Of a stretch of 64,000 nt of DNA, positions 33,175 to 41,416 are shown in pieces. The number at the start of each line of letters is the position of its first letter. Position 1 is the stretch's first letter. Below the pieces are notes generated by a model. That model was given only the letters and a program-made list of their open reading frames with translations, was not told where the DNA came from and made no database searches. The position numbers and the translations under genes are program-made. Origin of the DNA: an uncultured Eubacteriales bacterium (GTDB lineage: Bacteria > Bacillota > Clostridia > Christensenellales > UMGS416); assembly GCA_900542005.1 (NCBI GenBank), contig UQLW01000008.1, forward strand, positions 1 to 64,000, in the 5' to 3' direction.

Positions 33175-33972
33175 ATGAACGCATGGAAGCTATATTTCCG
33201 ATCCATGGGGATCCATTTCCGATCGGCGGCGCAATATAAGGCCTCGATGGTCATGCAGATGCTGGCGCTATTTGTGATGACTGCAACGGAGCTGGCCGCA
33301 GTGGCGCTGACCTTCCGGCGCTTCCCGGCGCTGGGCCAGTGGTCGCCGCAGCAAATCTACTTCTTCTTTGGCCTGATGAGCTTTACCTTTGGCCTGGTGG
33401 AGTGCTTCTGCCGGGGCTTTACGGCCTTTGGCGGGCAGGTGCGGACCGGAAACTTCGACCGGCTGCTGCTGCGGCCCCGGAACCTGGAGCTATTGGTGCT
33501 TTGTTCGCAGATGGATGTGCGGCGTATCGGGTCGATGGTGGTGGGCCTGGCGGCGCTGGTCTATGGCGCGGCAGCCGCCCAGGTGCAGTGGACGGCGCTC
33601 AAGGTGCTGGCGCTGCTCTTTGCCCTTGCCGGGGGCGGGTGCCTGGTGCTGGGGCTGTTTATGATCGAAGCCACGGCGACCTTCTGGTCGATCAGCTCGA
33701 TTGAGGTGGTGAACGTGCTGACCTATGGCGGCCGCAGCACCTGCCAATACCCTGTGGATATTTACCCCCGGGGCTTCCGGTGGATCTTCATTGCCCTGGC
33801 GCCCTATGGCCTGGCGATCCATCTGCCGGCGGCTTATATTCTCGATCAGACCATGCTGGGGCTGCCGCCCTGGGCGGCCTTCATCGGCCCGCTGGCCGGC
33901 GTTGCCTTCCTCTGCCTGATGCTGGCGCTGTGGCGGCGGGGCGTGGCCCATTATACCTCTACCGGCAGCTAA
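33175..33972 (+). CDS. ABC-2 family permease, subunit 2
   Basis: The product is 265 residues with six membrane helices. The block GQVRTGNFDRLLLRPRNL, followed by a membrane segment and YPVDIYPRGFRWIF, matches the ABC-2 family transporter proteins that pair with the NatA-like ATPase above. GGAGG lies 8 bases ahead of the ATG, inside the end of the preceding gene. It completes a three-gene export operon that ends in a strong terminator. Confidence 0.87.
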   Translation: MNAWKLYFRSMGIHFRSAAQYKASMVMQMLALFVMTATELAAVALTFRRFPALGQWSPQQIYFFFGLMSFTFGLVECFCRGFTAFGGQVRTGNFDRLLLRPRNLELLVLCSQMDVRRIGSMVVGLAALVYGAAAAQVQWTALKVLALLFALAGGGCLVLGLFMIEATATFWSISSIEVVNVLTYGGRSTCQYPVDIYPRGFRWIFIALAPYGLAIHLPAAYILDQTMLGLPPWAAFIGPLAGVAFLCLMLALWRRGVAHYTSTGS

Positions 33973-34006
33973 GCTGGCGGCCATCCGGGGGCAGGGCCCC
34001 AAAGCA

Positions 34007-34044
34007 AAACACGCTTATGCAAGGCGCATAAGCGTGTTTTTTTT
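34007..34044 (+). terminator. Terminator of the ABC-2 operon
   Basis: The 14-bp perfect stem AAACACGCTTATGC/GCATAAGCGTGTTT has a 5-nt loop and a run of T. It is also the nearest strong hairpin downstream of the convergent tcdA operon, whose stop is at 34182. Confidence 0.92.
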
Positions 34045-34181
34045 GTTAAATTTTCCGGCGGGCAAGACGCAGGGCCATCTCAAGGAGCGATCGTTCCTGC
34101 AGCTCGTTGGGACGCTGGGGAGGAGGCACAGCTCCAAGAGGCAGGGCCCGCCCTCCTAGAAGGAACACCTCTTTGGGCCTG

Positions 34182-34907
34182 TCAGGGCCGCAGGCCCTCC
34201 GTCAGATCTGTCACGACCTGCCAGGCCAGGATCAATCCGGCGGTCCCTACCACATAGGGCAGGCTGCCGGCCACCGAACGCTTGCCGCCCGCGTCGTCCA
34301 TGATATCCGCCGGCTCCTGGCGGGGAGGCGGCGGCTCCGGGGAATAGACCACCTTGAGGCTGCCCAAGCCCCGCTTGCGCAGCTCCCGGCGCATGGCGCG
34401 GCAGAGCGGGCAGCCCTGGGTGGAGAAGATGTCGGCCACCATAAAGCCCAGGGGGCTGAGCTTGTTGCCGCAGCCCATGGCGGAGATAAGCGGGGTGCCG
34501 GAAGCCTGGCAGCGGCAGGCCAGCTCCACCTTGGCCGCTACGGTATCGATCGCGTCCACCACATAGTCGGCCCCGGACAAGGCGGGCAGCGGCTCGCCGG
34601 GCAGGAAAAACTGATCCAACAGGGTGAGCTGGATATCGGGACGGATGCTGCGCAGGCGGGCCGCCATGGCGTCGACCTTCTTCCAGCCCAGGGTCTGCTG
34701 CGTGGCGATGATCTGGCGGTTCAGATTGGTCAGCGATACCCGGTCGTGATCCACCAGGGTCATACGGCCGATACCGGTGCGGGCCAGCGCCTCGGCGGCA
34801 TAGCCGCCCACGCCGCCCAGGCCAAGGATGACCACATGGCTGGAGGCCAGCTTGTCGATGCCCTCCTGCCCCAGCAGCAGCCGGCTGCGGGAAAATGAAT
34901 CCATCAT
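34182..34907 (-). CDS. tcdA: tRNA threonylcarbamoyladenosine dehydratase (ThiF/E1-like)
   Basis: The product is 241 residues. The Rossmann ATP-binding motif GLGGVGGYAAEALARTGIG is near residue 30, followed by DHDRVSLTNLNRQ, DAIDTVAAK and GCPLCRAMRREL with its CxxC. These are features of TcdA/CsdL, which uses ATP to cyclise t6A to ct6A at position 37 of ANN-decoding tRNAs. The start overlaps the stop of the HAD phosphatase gene (ATGA). It is the last gene of the minus-strand run from mscS. Confidence 0.92.
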   Translation of the reverse strand: MMDSFSRSRLLLGQEGIDKLASSHVVILGLGGVGGYAAEALARTGIGRMTLVDHDRVSLTNLNRQIIATQQTLGWKKVDAMAARLRSIRPDIQLTLLDQFFLPGEPLPALSGADYVVDAIDTVAAKVELACRCQASGTPLISAMGCGNKLSPLGFMVADIFSTQGCPLCRAMRRELRKRGLGSLKVVYSPEPPPPRQEPADIMDDAGGKRSVAGSLPYVVGTAGLILAWQVVTDLTEGLRP

Positions 34908-35497
34908 AGCTTTTCAGGATCGAGCGCAAACCGCTCAAAGTCGCGCACCAGGGTGGGCTGCAGCGCCATCTTCAGCAGGGCGCGGTCGTGGTTGACCGAA
35001 TCGCTGCCGGCAATGCGCACCTGACAGCCGGGGAAATGGGCGCGAATGCGGCGGGCCTTTTCCCCGCCGCGGTTATTGCGGCCGGTAAAGCGCAGCGTAC
35101 GGGGATGGAGCTCCGTCGCCAGCAGGCAGTCCACCTGCAGGGCACCCTGAAGCAGCGGTTCCACCATGAACCGGGGCGAGGCGGTGCATACCACCACGGG
35201 CACGTCGTTCTCCCGGGGCCTGAACCAGGGCGCGATCCAGCCGCGCCGGGCCATCTCCGCCCAGAATTCCTCCATAAGCTCGGGCGCGTTCATCAGCCGT
35301 ATGGGGATGAAGGTAACCGTCTTGCCCAGACGCACATCCCAGGGCATCAGCAGCATCAGCAAAAAGCCCACCAGCGGAAAAATGAGCAGCACCCACATCC
35401 AGGGATGGTGGCGGGTACAGACGTAGCGAAAGAACTCCGAATAGGTATCGTACTTGAAAATGGTGCGGTCGAAATCGTAGACATCAATCAGCTGCAT
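34904..35497 (-). CDS. HAD-superfamily phosphatase (HAD-IB type)
   Basis: The product is 197 residues. The nucleophile motif DFDRTI is at residues 8-13. Motif II is CTASPRF, and the acidic motif IV region is GSDSVNHDRALL. A hydrophobic stretch near residues 32-55 may be a membrane-associated cap. It resembles phosphoserine-phosphatase-like and lipid-phosphate HAD-IB proteins; the substrate is unknown. It overlaps tcdA and lies 47 bases after ilvN. Confidence 0.82.
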   Translation of the reverse strand: MQLIDVYDFDRTIFKYDTYSEFFRYVCTRHHPWMWVLLIFPLVGFLLMLLMPWDVRLGKTVTFIPIRLMNAPELMEEFWAEMARRGWIAPWFRPRENDVPVVVCTASPRFMVEPLLQGALQVDCLLATELHPRTLRFTGRNNRGGEKARRIRAHFPGCQVRIAGSDSVNHDRALLKMALQPTLVRDFERFALDPEKL

Positions 35498-35544
35498 CCT
35501 GGGTTTTCCTTTTCTTCTCTTTTGTTATGGCTATAGCGGGCTTG

Positions 35545-36036
35545 CTACAGCTGCATCCGCCGGTTGGCCCCGCGCTCCAGCGCCACAGAGCCGGTGCGCA
35601 CCAGCTCGACGATGCCATAGTCCTCCAGCAGCTCCTCCAGCGCGTCTACCTTCTGGCTGGTGCCGGTGATCTGCAGGATCATGTATTCGGGGCTTAGATC
35701 CACCACGCTGGCACGGTAAACCCGGCAGATCTCCAGCAGCTGGCTGCGGGTAGCGGCCCTGCAGGATACCTTGATAAGCGCCAGCTCCCGGGACAGGGCC
35801 GTGTCAGTGATATCCCATACCTTGATAACGTCGATGAGCTTATTCAGCTGCTTGACCATCTGCTCCAATACGGCGGGGTCCCCCTCGACCACGATGGTCA
35901 TGCGGGAAATATCGCTGCGCTGGGTGGCCGATACGGTAAGGGATTCAATATTATATCCGCGCCGGGCAAACAGGCCGGATACCCGGGTCAGCACGCCGGG
36001 CGAATTGACGACGACGACCGAAAGCGTGTGGCGCAT
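35545..36036 (-). CDS. ilvN: Acetolactate synthase small (regulatory) subunit
   Basis: The product is 163 residues. An N-terminal ACT domain (TLSVVVVNSPGVLTRVSGLF, then RRGYNIESLTV) is followed by the usual C-terminal ALS_ss domain. It binds valine or another branched-chain amino acid and activates the large subunit. The ATG at 36036 follows the ilvB stop by one base and has AGGAGG 7 bases ahead. The frame continues into ilvB, but that longer version is rejected. Confidence 0.95.
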   Translation of the reverse strand: MRHTLSVVVVNSPGVLTRVSGLFARRGYNIESLTVSATQRSDISRMTIVVEGDPAVLEQMVKQLNKLIDVIKVWDITDTALSRELALIKVSCRAATRSQLLEICRVYRASVVDLSPEYMILQITGTSQKVDALEELLEDYGIVELVRTGSVALERGANRRMQL

Positions 36037-36037
36037 G

Positions 36038-37627
36038 CTATACCTCCTGAATGGATTGGGCGTCCAGCCCCTGGGGCACCATGAGGCGCAGCAGCGCGCA
36101 GCCCGGCTGGCGGACCAACCACGCAAGGGCATCCTCATCCTCCATGGAGGCGGAACGGGAAGATAGCCCATAGGCCCGCGCCAGCGCGCAGAAATCCGGG
36201 TTCCCATCCAACGAGACCCCGAAATGGCGCCCGCCCTGATGCTCGTCCTGCAGCTCGCGCACCAGCCCCAGCGAGCCGTTGTCCATCACAAGGAGCTTGA
36301 CCTTCGCCCCGCTGGCGGCCAGGGTGGCCAGCTCGGGCAGATGCATCTGGAAGGAGCCGTCGCCGGTTATGACAAGGGCCGGGCAGCCCGTCCCCAGGGC
36401 CGCGCCAATGGCGGCGGGCAGGCCATAGCCCATGGTTCCCAGGCCGCCGCTTGTGATGAAGCTGCGGGGCTGCTCGACGGGCAGGTAACGCGCCGCCCAG
36501 AGCTGATGCTGCCCCACGTCTGTGGTAACGATGGTCTCCGGCGGCAGCAGCGCCGCAAGGCGGGCCATCAGACGGGCGGCGGGGTGGTCGCTGTGCTCGG
36601 GGCCGGGAAAGGGCCAAGGCGGCCGCGCCGGCGCGGGCTTATCCAGCAGCGCCCGGAGAATGGCCCCAATATCGCCCACCACAGGGATATCGGTCCGCAG
36701 GGTCTTGCCGATTTCAGCGGGATCCGCATCCATATGGACCAGGACGGTACCGGGCCGGAGCGTATGCTCCACCCGGCCGCGGTCCCCCAGCCGGGCGCCC
36801 GCCACCAGCACGAGATCCGCCTGCGCCAGCGCCTGCATAGCCCGCCGGGCGCCGTGCATGCCGGTGAGGCCCAGGCACAGCGGATGGCTGGCGGGAAACG
36901 CGCCCAGCCCCATCATGGTCAGGGCCACCGGCGCGCCCAGGCGCTCGGCCAGAGCCTGGAGCGGCTCCCAGGCCCCGGCGGATAGAACGCCGCCGCCGGC
37001 CAGGATCAGCGGCCGGCGGGATTGGGCCAGCGCGGCCCGTATGCGCTTAATCTGCAGGGGGTGCCCCTCGAAAACCGGGCGGTATCCGGGCAGCTCCGGC
37101 CCTTGGGCAAAATCCATATTGGCTTCGTCCGCCGCCACGTCGGAAGGGATATCCACCACCACTGCGCCGGGGCGGCCCGTCGCCGCAATATGAAGGGCCT
37201 CCCGCATCATCCGCGGCAGGGCGGCGGCGCTGCGGGCCTGCATGACATGCTTGGCAAAGGGGGCGGCCGCCCCCGTCATATCCACCTCCTGGAACACGTC
37301 CCGGCCGATCAGGCGGCTGGGGACCTGCCCGGTAACCGCCACCAGGGGAACCGAATCCATGTTGGCAGTGGCGATTCCCGTCAGCAGGTTGGTGGCGCCG
37401 GGGCCGGAGGTGGCGATGCATACGCCCACCTTCCCCGTAGCCCTAGCATAGCCGGAGGCCGCATGGGCGGCGGCGGCCTCATGGCGCACCAGCGTATGGG
37501 CGATCCCGCCCGCCCGCAGCGCGTCGTAAAGGGAGAGCACCGCGCCCCCGGGCAGGCCAAAGACGCGGTCCACGCCCTGATCGGCCAATACCTTTACAAC
37601 CGCCTGCGCGCCGTTCATCCAGGCCAT
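36038..37627 (-). CDS. ilvB: Acetolactate synthase large (catalytic) subunit
   Basis: The product is 529 residues, slightly short for the family. Three domains are present: a PYR domain with the catalytic Glu in VRHEAAAAHAASGYAR, a central domain, and a TPP-binding domain with GDGSFQMHLPEL and NGSLGLVRELQ. The reaction is condensation of two pyruvates, or pyruvate and 2-oxobutyrate, to start valine/leucine and isoleucine synthesis. GGAGG lies 6 bases ahead of the ATG. Other ilv and leu genes are not nearby; instead lepB lies 9 bases upstream. No T-box or leader peptide was seen before ilvB. Confidence 0.95.
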   Translation of the reverse strand: MAWMNGAQAVVKVLADQGVDRVFGLPGGAVLSLYDALRAGGIAHTLVRHEAAAAHAASGYARATGKVGVCIATSGPGATNLLTGIATANMDSVPLVAVTGQVPSRLIGRDVFQEVDMTGAAAPFAKHVMQARSAAALPRMMREALHIAATGRPGAVVVDIPSDVAADEANMDFAQGPELPGYRPVFEGHPLQIKRIRAALAQSRRPLILAGGGVLSAGAWEPLQALAERLGAPVALTMMGLGAFPASHPLCLGLTGMHGARRAMQALAQADLVLVAGARLGDRGRVEHTLRPGTVLVHMDADPAEIGKTLRTDIPVVGDIGAILRALLDKPAPARPPWPFPGPEHSDHPAARLMARLAALLPPETIVTTDVGQHQLWAARYLPVEQPRSFITSGGLGTMGYGLPAAIGAALGTGCPALVITGDGSFQMHLPELATLAASGAKVKLLVMDNGSLGLVRELQDEHQGGRHFGVSLDGNPDFCALARAYGLSSRSASMEDEDALAWLVRQPGCALLRLMVPQGLDAQSIQEV

Positions 37628-37636
37628 GGCAACCTC

Positions 37637-38233
37637 CTATGCGGTAAGATCATTGTATTCGGGCGTGGGCAGAAGGGATATCTCGCTGAGCGGCCAGACG
37701 ATGGCGTGGACCTTGCCCTTAAGCATGGACAGGGGAAGCGCGCCGATCCTTGGATCGTGGGAATCGGAGGAATCGTTGCGGTTATCCCCCAGGACAAAGA
37801 CATGGTCCGGCTGGACGGTGATCTCCTCCATCTCATACTGGATCTCGCCCTTGATATAGGGTTCGTTGAGGCGGACGCCATTGATGTAGACGGCTCCATC
37901 GTGGATGGCGACGGTTTCCCCCTCCAGGGCTACGACGCGCTTGACAAAATTATCCCCCTCCCGGTTGGGATAGGCGGTGATGACGATTTCGCCCCGGACA
38001 GGCTTGCGAAGCAGGTAGGTGGCCGGTGTGCAGAACATGCGCTGCCCGGTGTGCAGGGTGGGCTGCATGGAGGGGCCCTCCACCTGGATCAGCTGAAAGA
38101 CAAGGAAATGCAGAAAAAGGCCGATAGCCAGCGCGATGGCCAGGGCCACGCACCATTCCAACAGCTCGCGCCTGGGGTTGGTCTCAGGGCGGCGGGCGTG
38201 GCGGCCGCCGGAGCGGGCGTTAGCGTTGCTCAT
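37637..38233 (-). CDS. lepB: Signal peptidase I
   Basis: The product is 198 residues. One N-terminal membrane anchor (about 32-52) is followed by the catalytic Ser in VEGPSMQPTL and Lys in NFVKRVVALEGE, and the C-terminal box GDNRNDSSDSHDPR. It removes signal peptides on the outer face of the membrane. AAAGGAGG lies 5 bases ahead of the start at 38233, which is within the end of the DUF951 gene. The basic, Arg-rich N-terminus is cytoplasmic. Confidence 0.95.
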   Translation of the reverse strand: MSNANARSGGRHARRPETNPRRELLEWCVALAIALAIGLFLHFLVFQLIQVEGPSMQPTLHTGQRMFCTPATYLLRKPVRGEIVITAYPNREGDNFVKRVVALEGETVAIHDGAVYINGVRLNEPYIKGEIQYEMEEITVQPDHVFVLGDNRNDSSDSHDPRIGALPLSMLKGKVHAIVWPLSEISLLPTPEYNDLTA

Positions 38234-38420
38234 CGGTCCCTCCTTTTTCCAGCACCTTGCGCAGGCGCTTGTCAAATACGCTGCGGTCCATCATCACGAT
38301 GCGCCCGCAGCCGGCGCATTTGATCTTGATATCGGCACCTACCCGGATAATCTCCCATTCGTCGCTGCCGCAGGGATGGGTTTTGCGCATCTTCACGCGA
38401 TCGTGCAGGTCGTATTGCAT
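38220..38420 (-). CDS. DUF951 domain-containing protein
   Basis: The product is 66 residues. KMRKTHPCGSDEWEIIRVGAD followed by CAGCGRIVMMDR defines the DUF951 family, a small Cys-bearing Firmicutes protein. In Bacillus relatives it often neighbours mscS-type and ychF genes. Here mscS is 17 bases upstream and lepB overlaps downstream. Its function is unknown; the three cysteines may bind metal. Confidence 0.92.
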   Translation of the reverse strand: MQYDLHDRVKMRKTHPCGSDEWEIIRVGADIKIKCAGCGRIVMMDRSVFDKRLRKVLEKGGTDEQR

Positions 38421-38437
38421 AGCTTGTAATTACTCCT

Positions 38438-39334
38438 TTATGTTTCAGGCTCAGGCGGATTCTCCGATTCTGATTTGAGTATATGCGCGCCATCTGCGTC
38501 AAGCCGCTGCTCAAGCTGTGCGCGCAATTCGGCTTCGGCCTGGAGATGGGCTGATTTTTCAACTTTGCAAGTCACGCGTATGATTACGCCCGAATCGCTC
38601 AGCTTGGTGGCGCCCAAGACCGTGGGCGGCCCGTGTACAATATCCGGATGCCTTTGGGCCCAACGGTTTGCCTCATCGGCGACGGCGGAGATGGCGAGCG
38701 GGATATGGGCCTGCTTGGGGAGGCAGACATCCGCTACCGCCAATGCGTCCTGTTTAGCAAGGCGGCTGTTCCGCGAATAATTGGTGACCATGGTGATGCT
38801 GCCGGCATGGATGGTATATAGCTCCCCCCGGAAGCCCCGAATCTGCACGGTGCGGATGGTCAGCCCCTCCACCGTGCCGGAGATGCCGTTGACCTCCACG
38901 AAATCGCCCAGGGTGATTTGATCCTCCATGGTCAAAAGCAGCCCGGCGATGAAATCCTTGACGATGCTTTGCGCGCCGAAAGCGACGAGCAGGCCGCCCA
39001 CGCCGGCGGTAGCCACGACGCTTGTCAGCACGCCGGTGAGCCCCAGCAGGTTAAAGACGGCGACGATCGTGAAAAAAACAATGAGCACCCGAAGCAAAAG
39101 CAGCGAAAGATTGCGGATGGTGTTAAGCTTGCGTTCGCTGGTGGGAATCGCCCGGTTGGCATTCAGGCGGCGGATAATCCCGGTAATGCTCCTTTTCAGC
39201 AGCCGGTATAATACCCAGGAGATCAATAGCGCCAGCAGGATTTCCAGCAGCTTCCAAGCCGCGCCCGGAAGCCAATCAAGGAGCGCTTCGCCGGCCTTCG
39301 CCAGGGTTTGATTGATCTTTTCCAGGGCTCGCAC
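38438..39334 (-). CDS. Small-conductance mechanosensitive channel (MscS family)
   Basis: The product is 298 residues. There are two or three N-terminal membrane helices, then the pore helix region TSVVATAGVGGLLVAFGAQSIVKDFIAG and the beta domain with DFVEVNGISGTVEGLTIRTV. This is the standard MscS core. It releases solutes on osmotic downshock. The start is GTG at 39334 with a G-rich site close by, so the exact start is uncertain. It is probably the first gene of the seven-gene minus-strand run to tcdA. Confidence 0.92.
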   Translation of the reverse strand: MRALEKINQTLAKAGEALLDWLPGAAWKLLEILLALLISWVLYRLLKRSITGIIRRLNANRAIPTSERKLNTIRNLSLLLLRVLIVFFTIVAVFNLLGLTGVLTSVVATAGVGGLLVAFGAQSIVKDFIAGLLLTMEDQITLGDFVEVNGISGTVEGLTIRTVQIRGFRGELYTIHAGSITMVTNYSRNSRLAKQDALAVADVCLPKQAHIPLAISAVADEANRWAQRHPDIVHGPPTVLGATKLSDSGVIIRVTCKVEKSAHLQAEAELRAQLEQRLDADGAHILKSESENPPEPET

Positions 39335-39406
39335 GCCCCCCTTCTTTTCATTAGAATTTCATTTTATCATACCACAAGATTCCCGCTGCGTACAGTACGT
39401 TTGCAG

Positions 39407-39435
39407 TTGAATCGGGCGGGCAAGTTTGCTATAAT
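39407..39435 (+). promoter_or_regulatory. Promoter of the ECF S component-coaX genes
   Basis: TTGAAT, a 17-base gap and TATAAT lie 92 bases ahead of the start at 39528. The spacing is ideal and the -10 box is a perfect consensus. Confidence 0.75.
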
Positions 39436-39438
39436 AAC

Positions 39439-39468
39439 CCTGCCGGCATCCAGTGTGAGCCGGACAGG
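39439..39468 (+). promoter_or_regulatory. Leader hairpin upstream of the ECF S component
   Basis: A 9-bp stem, CCTG CCGGC pairing with GCCGG A CAGG (one bulged A), has an 11-nt loop. It sits at the predicted 5' end of the transcript. A run of six T occurs about a dozen bases later. I do not recognise a known riboswitch in it. Confidence 0.4.
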
Positions 39469-39527
39469 TTTATCCCTATCTTTTTTCGACTGGTATCTCA
39501 GAGCGAGAACCGGAAGCGGAGGCAAAA

Positions 39528-40148
39528 ATGAATATTCGCACATCCACACGCAGATTGGTCCTTTTGTCGGTGTTTGCAGCCATTATCCTGGCCCTGGGCT
39601 TCCCAGGGTCGCCGCTGCATATCATCGGCTTCCCCACCTTCGGCCCCATCAGCGCCACCACCCTGCACATCCCGGTTATCCTGGGCGCGGTGCTGGAGGG
39701 CCCGCTCTTTGGCGGCATTCTCGGCTTGGTTATGGGCGTTACCAGCCTGCTTTCGGCCCTCTTATCGCCGGATCTGTCCTCGCCCTTCTTCCTGCGGCCG
39801 GAGATTTCCATCCTGCCCCGTATCCTGATCGGGCTGGTGGCGGCAGGCGTGTTCCGCCTCCTGGCCCGGCGGGTGAACCGCTCCTGGGCGGCGGGCCTTG
39901 CGGCGGCGGCCGGTACGCTGACCAATACCATCCTGGTGGTGGGGCTGATGACCTGGCGCGGCGCCGTGGGCGCTGTCGACAGCCAGGTATGGACGGCGAT
40001 CAAATCCGCAATGGGTGTGGTGATTTCGGCCAACGGCATCTGTGAGCTCGTCATCGCCATTGTCGTGACGGTGGCCCTGGAGCGGGCCCTGCGGCCGCTG
40101 GTGGCCCGGGGGCATAAGCGCGCCCCCTCCGGCGGCCAAGCATCCTAA
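39528..40148 (+). CDS. ECF transporter S component, probably pantothenate type
   Basis: The product is 206 residues with five or six membrane helices. The N-terminal LVLLSVFAAIILALGF and GPISATTLHIPVILGAVLEGP are features of the PanT/FolT-like ECF S components. These bind a vitamin and dock on a shared EcfAAT module that is not in this window. The next gene encodes pantothenate kinase (48 bases downstream), which makes pantothenate the likely substrate; this is inference from context. GGAGG lies 6-7 bases ahead of the ATG. Confidence 0.85.
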   Translation: MNIRTSTRRLVLLSVFAAIILALGFPGSPLHIIGFPTFGPISATTLHIPVILGAVLEGPLFGGILGLVMGVTSLLSALLSPDLSSPFFLRPEISILPRILIGLVAAGVFRLLARRVNRSWAAGLAAAAGTLTNTILVVGLMTWRGAVGAVDSQVWTAIKSAMGVVISANGICELVIAIVVTVALERALRPLVARGHKRAPSGGQAS

Positions 40149-40195
40149 AGAAAGCCAACGGGGCCGCGCCCCGCAGAAAGAGGACAACGGACATT

Positions 40196-40972
40196 ATGAT
40201 TCTGACCCTAGACACCGGCAATTCCAACATCAAAATCGGCATTTACGATGGGGACGCCCGGATTCAGTACGCGCGCCTGGCCACCGACATGCGCAAAACC
40301 AGCGACGAATACGGCCTGCAGATCGAAGGGATCTTCCAGTATGCCGGCCTATCACGCAGGCAGGTGGACGGCGTCATCATCTCCTCGGTGGTGCCGTCTT
40401 TGAACTATACGCTGCAGTCCATGTGCCATACCTTCTTCTCCTGCGAACCCCTTTTCGTGGGGCCGGGTATCAAGACGGGCATGGCCATCCGGTATGACAA
40501 TCCCCGCGAGGTGGGTTCCGACCGGATTACGACGGCGGTGGGCGCGCTGGAAAAGTACGGCGGCCCCTGCATCGTCATTGACTTTGGTACGGCAACCACC
40601 TTCGGCGCGGTATCGGCCAAGGGCGAGTTTTTGGGCGGCGCCATTATGCCGGGCCTGAAAATATCGCTGGAATCCCTGGTCAGCCAGACCTCCAAGCTGC
40701 CGACCATCGAGCTGAAGAAGCCGCCGAAGGTGATCGGCCGCAATACCGTGGAGAACATGCAGTCGGGCCTTATTAACGGGTATATCGGCGCGGTGGAGCG
40801 GCTGGTGCGCAAGATGAGCCAGGAGATGGGCGAGGAGCACGTCCAGGTGGTGGCGACGGGCGGTATGGCCCGCATGATGGCCGAGGGCTCGCCCAGCGTG
40901 ATTGACCATATCGATCCGTATCTGGCCATGGACGGACTGAAGATCATTTATCATCGCAACCTGAGCGAATAA
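40196..40972 (+). CDS. coaX: Type III pantothenate kinase
   Basis: The product is 258 residues. The N-terminal ASKHA phosphate loop is LTLDTGNSNIKIGIYDG. Further blocks are GPGIKTGM, GSDRITTAVGA, VIDFGTATTF and GGAIMPGLKISLESL, all CoaX signatures. It phosphorylates pantothenate in the first step of coenzyme A synthesis and needs a monovalent cation. It follows the vitamin S component in the same direction. The start is ATG with GAGGAC 9 bases upstream. Confidence 0.96.
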   Translation: MILTLDTGNSNIKIGIYDGDARIQYARLATDMRKTSDEYGLQIEGIFQYAGLSRRQVDGVIISSVVPSLNYTLQSMCHTFFSCEPLFVGPGIKTGMAIRYDNPREVGSDRITTAVGALEKYGGPCIVIDFGTATTFGAVSAKGEFLGGAIMPGLKISLESLVSQTSKLPTIELKKPPKVIGRNTVENMQSGLINGYIGAVERLVRKMSQEMGEEHVQVVATGGMARMMAEGSPSVIDHIDPYLAMDGLKIIYHRNLSE

Positions 40973-40985
40973 GGAGGCTTCGGAT

Positions 40986-41333
40986 ATGAAGGTATGCGCA
41001 AGTCAAAGGGTCCATGAGCTGCGCGAGCATATGCGCGGCGGCGACGGAGCTGCGGTGTTGGACACGGTGCCCGCGGCGCTGCTGCCGGCCCACACCCGGC
41101 TGGCCGGGGTGATTACGCTGAAGAAGGGCTGCTCCATCGGCAGCCATGCCCATGAGGGCGAGACGGAAATCTTCGTTTTCCATGCCGGGACAGGCCGGGT
41201 GGAGGACAACGGCGAGGACAAGCCCGTAGGGCCCGGCGACGTGGTGCTCACCGGCGGCGGCGCAACCCACGCGGTAGCCAATACCGGCGACGAGGATCTG
41301 GTCTTTACGGCGGTCATCGTGACGGAGGCATAA
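40986..41333 (+). CDS. Cupin-domain protein
   Basis: The product is 115 residues, a single small cupin. Metal-site motif 1 reads GSHAHEGETEIFVF and motif 2 is PGDVVLTGGGATHAVAN, with His/His/Glu and His ligands. Function is unknown; small cupins may be isomerases, dioxygenases or binding proteins. It begins 13 bases after coaX and is followed by a strong hairpin. Confidence 0.85.
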   Translation: MKVCASQRVHELREHMRGGDGAAVLDTVPAALLPAHTRLAGVITLKKGCSIGSHAHEGETEIFVFHAGTGRVEDNGEDKPVGPGDVVLTGGGATHAVANTGDEDLVFTAVIVTEA

Positions 41334-41350
41334 GCGACGGCAGAAATTTT

Positions 41351-41382
41351 ATGCCGCCGGCCCGGGTATGGGCCGGCGGCAT
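41351..41382 (+). terminator. Strong hairpin between the cupin gene and htpG
   Basis: A perfect 13-bp stem ATGCCGCCGGCCC/GGGCCGGCGGCAT has a 6-nt loop but only a weak T tail. It probably ends the panT-coaX-cupin transcript or shields its 3' end. Confidence 0.6.
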
Positions 41383-41416
41383 ACGGTTTATCATGCATTC
41401 TTTGGAGGGATGATTT

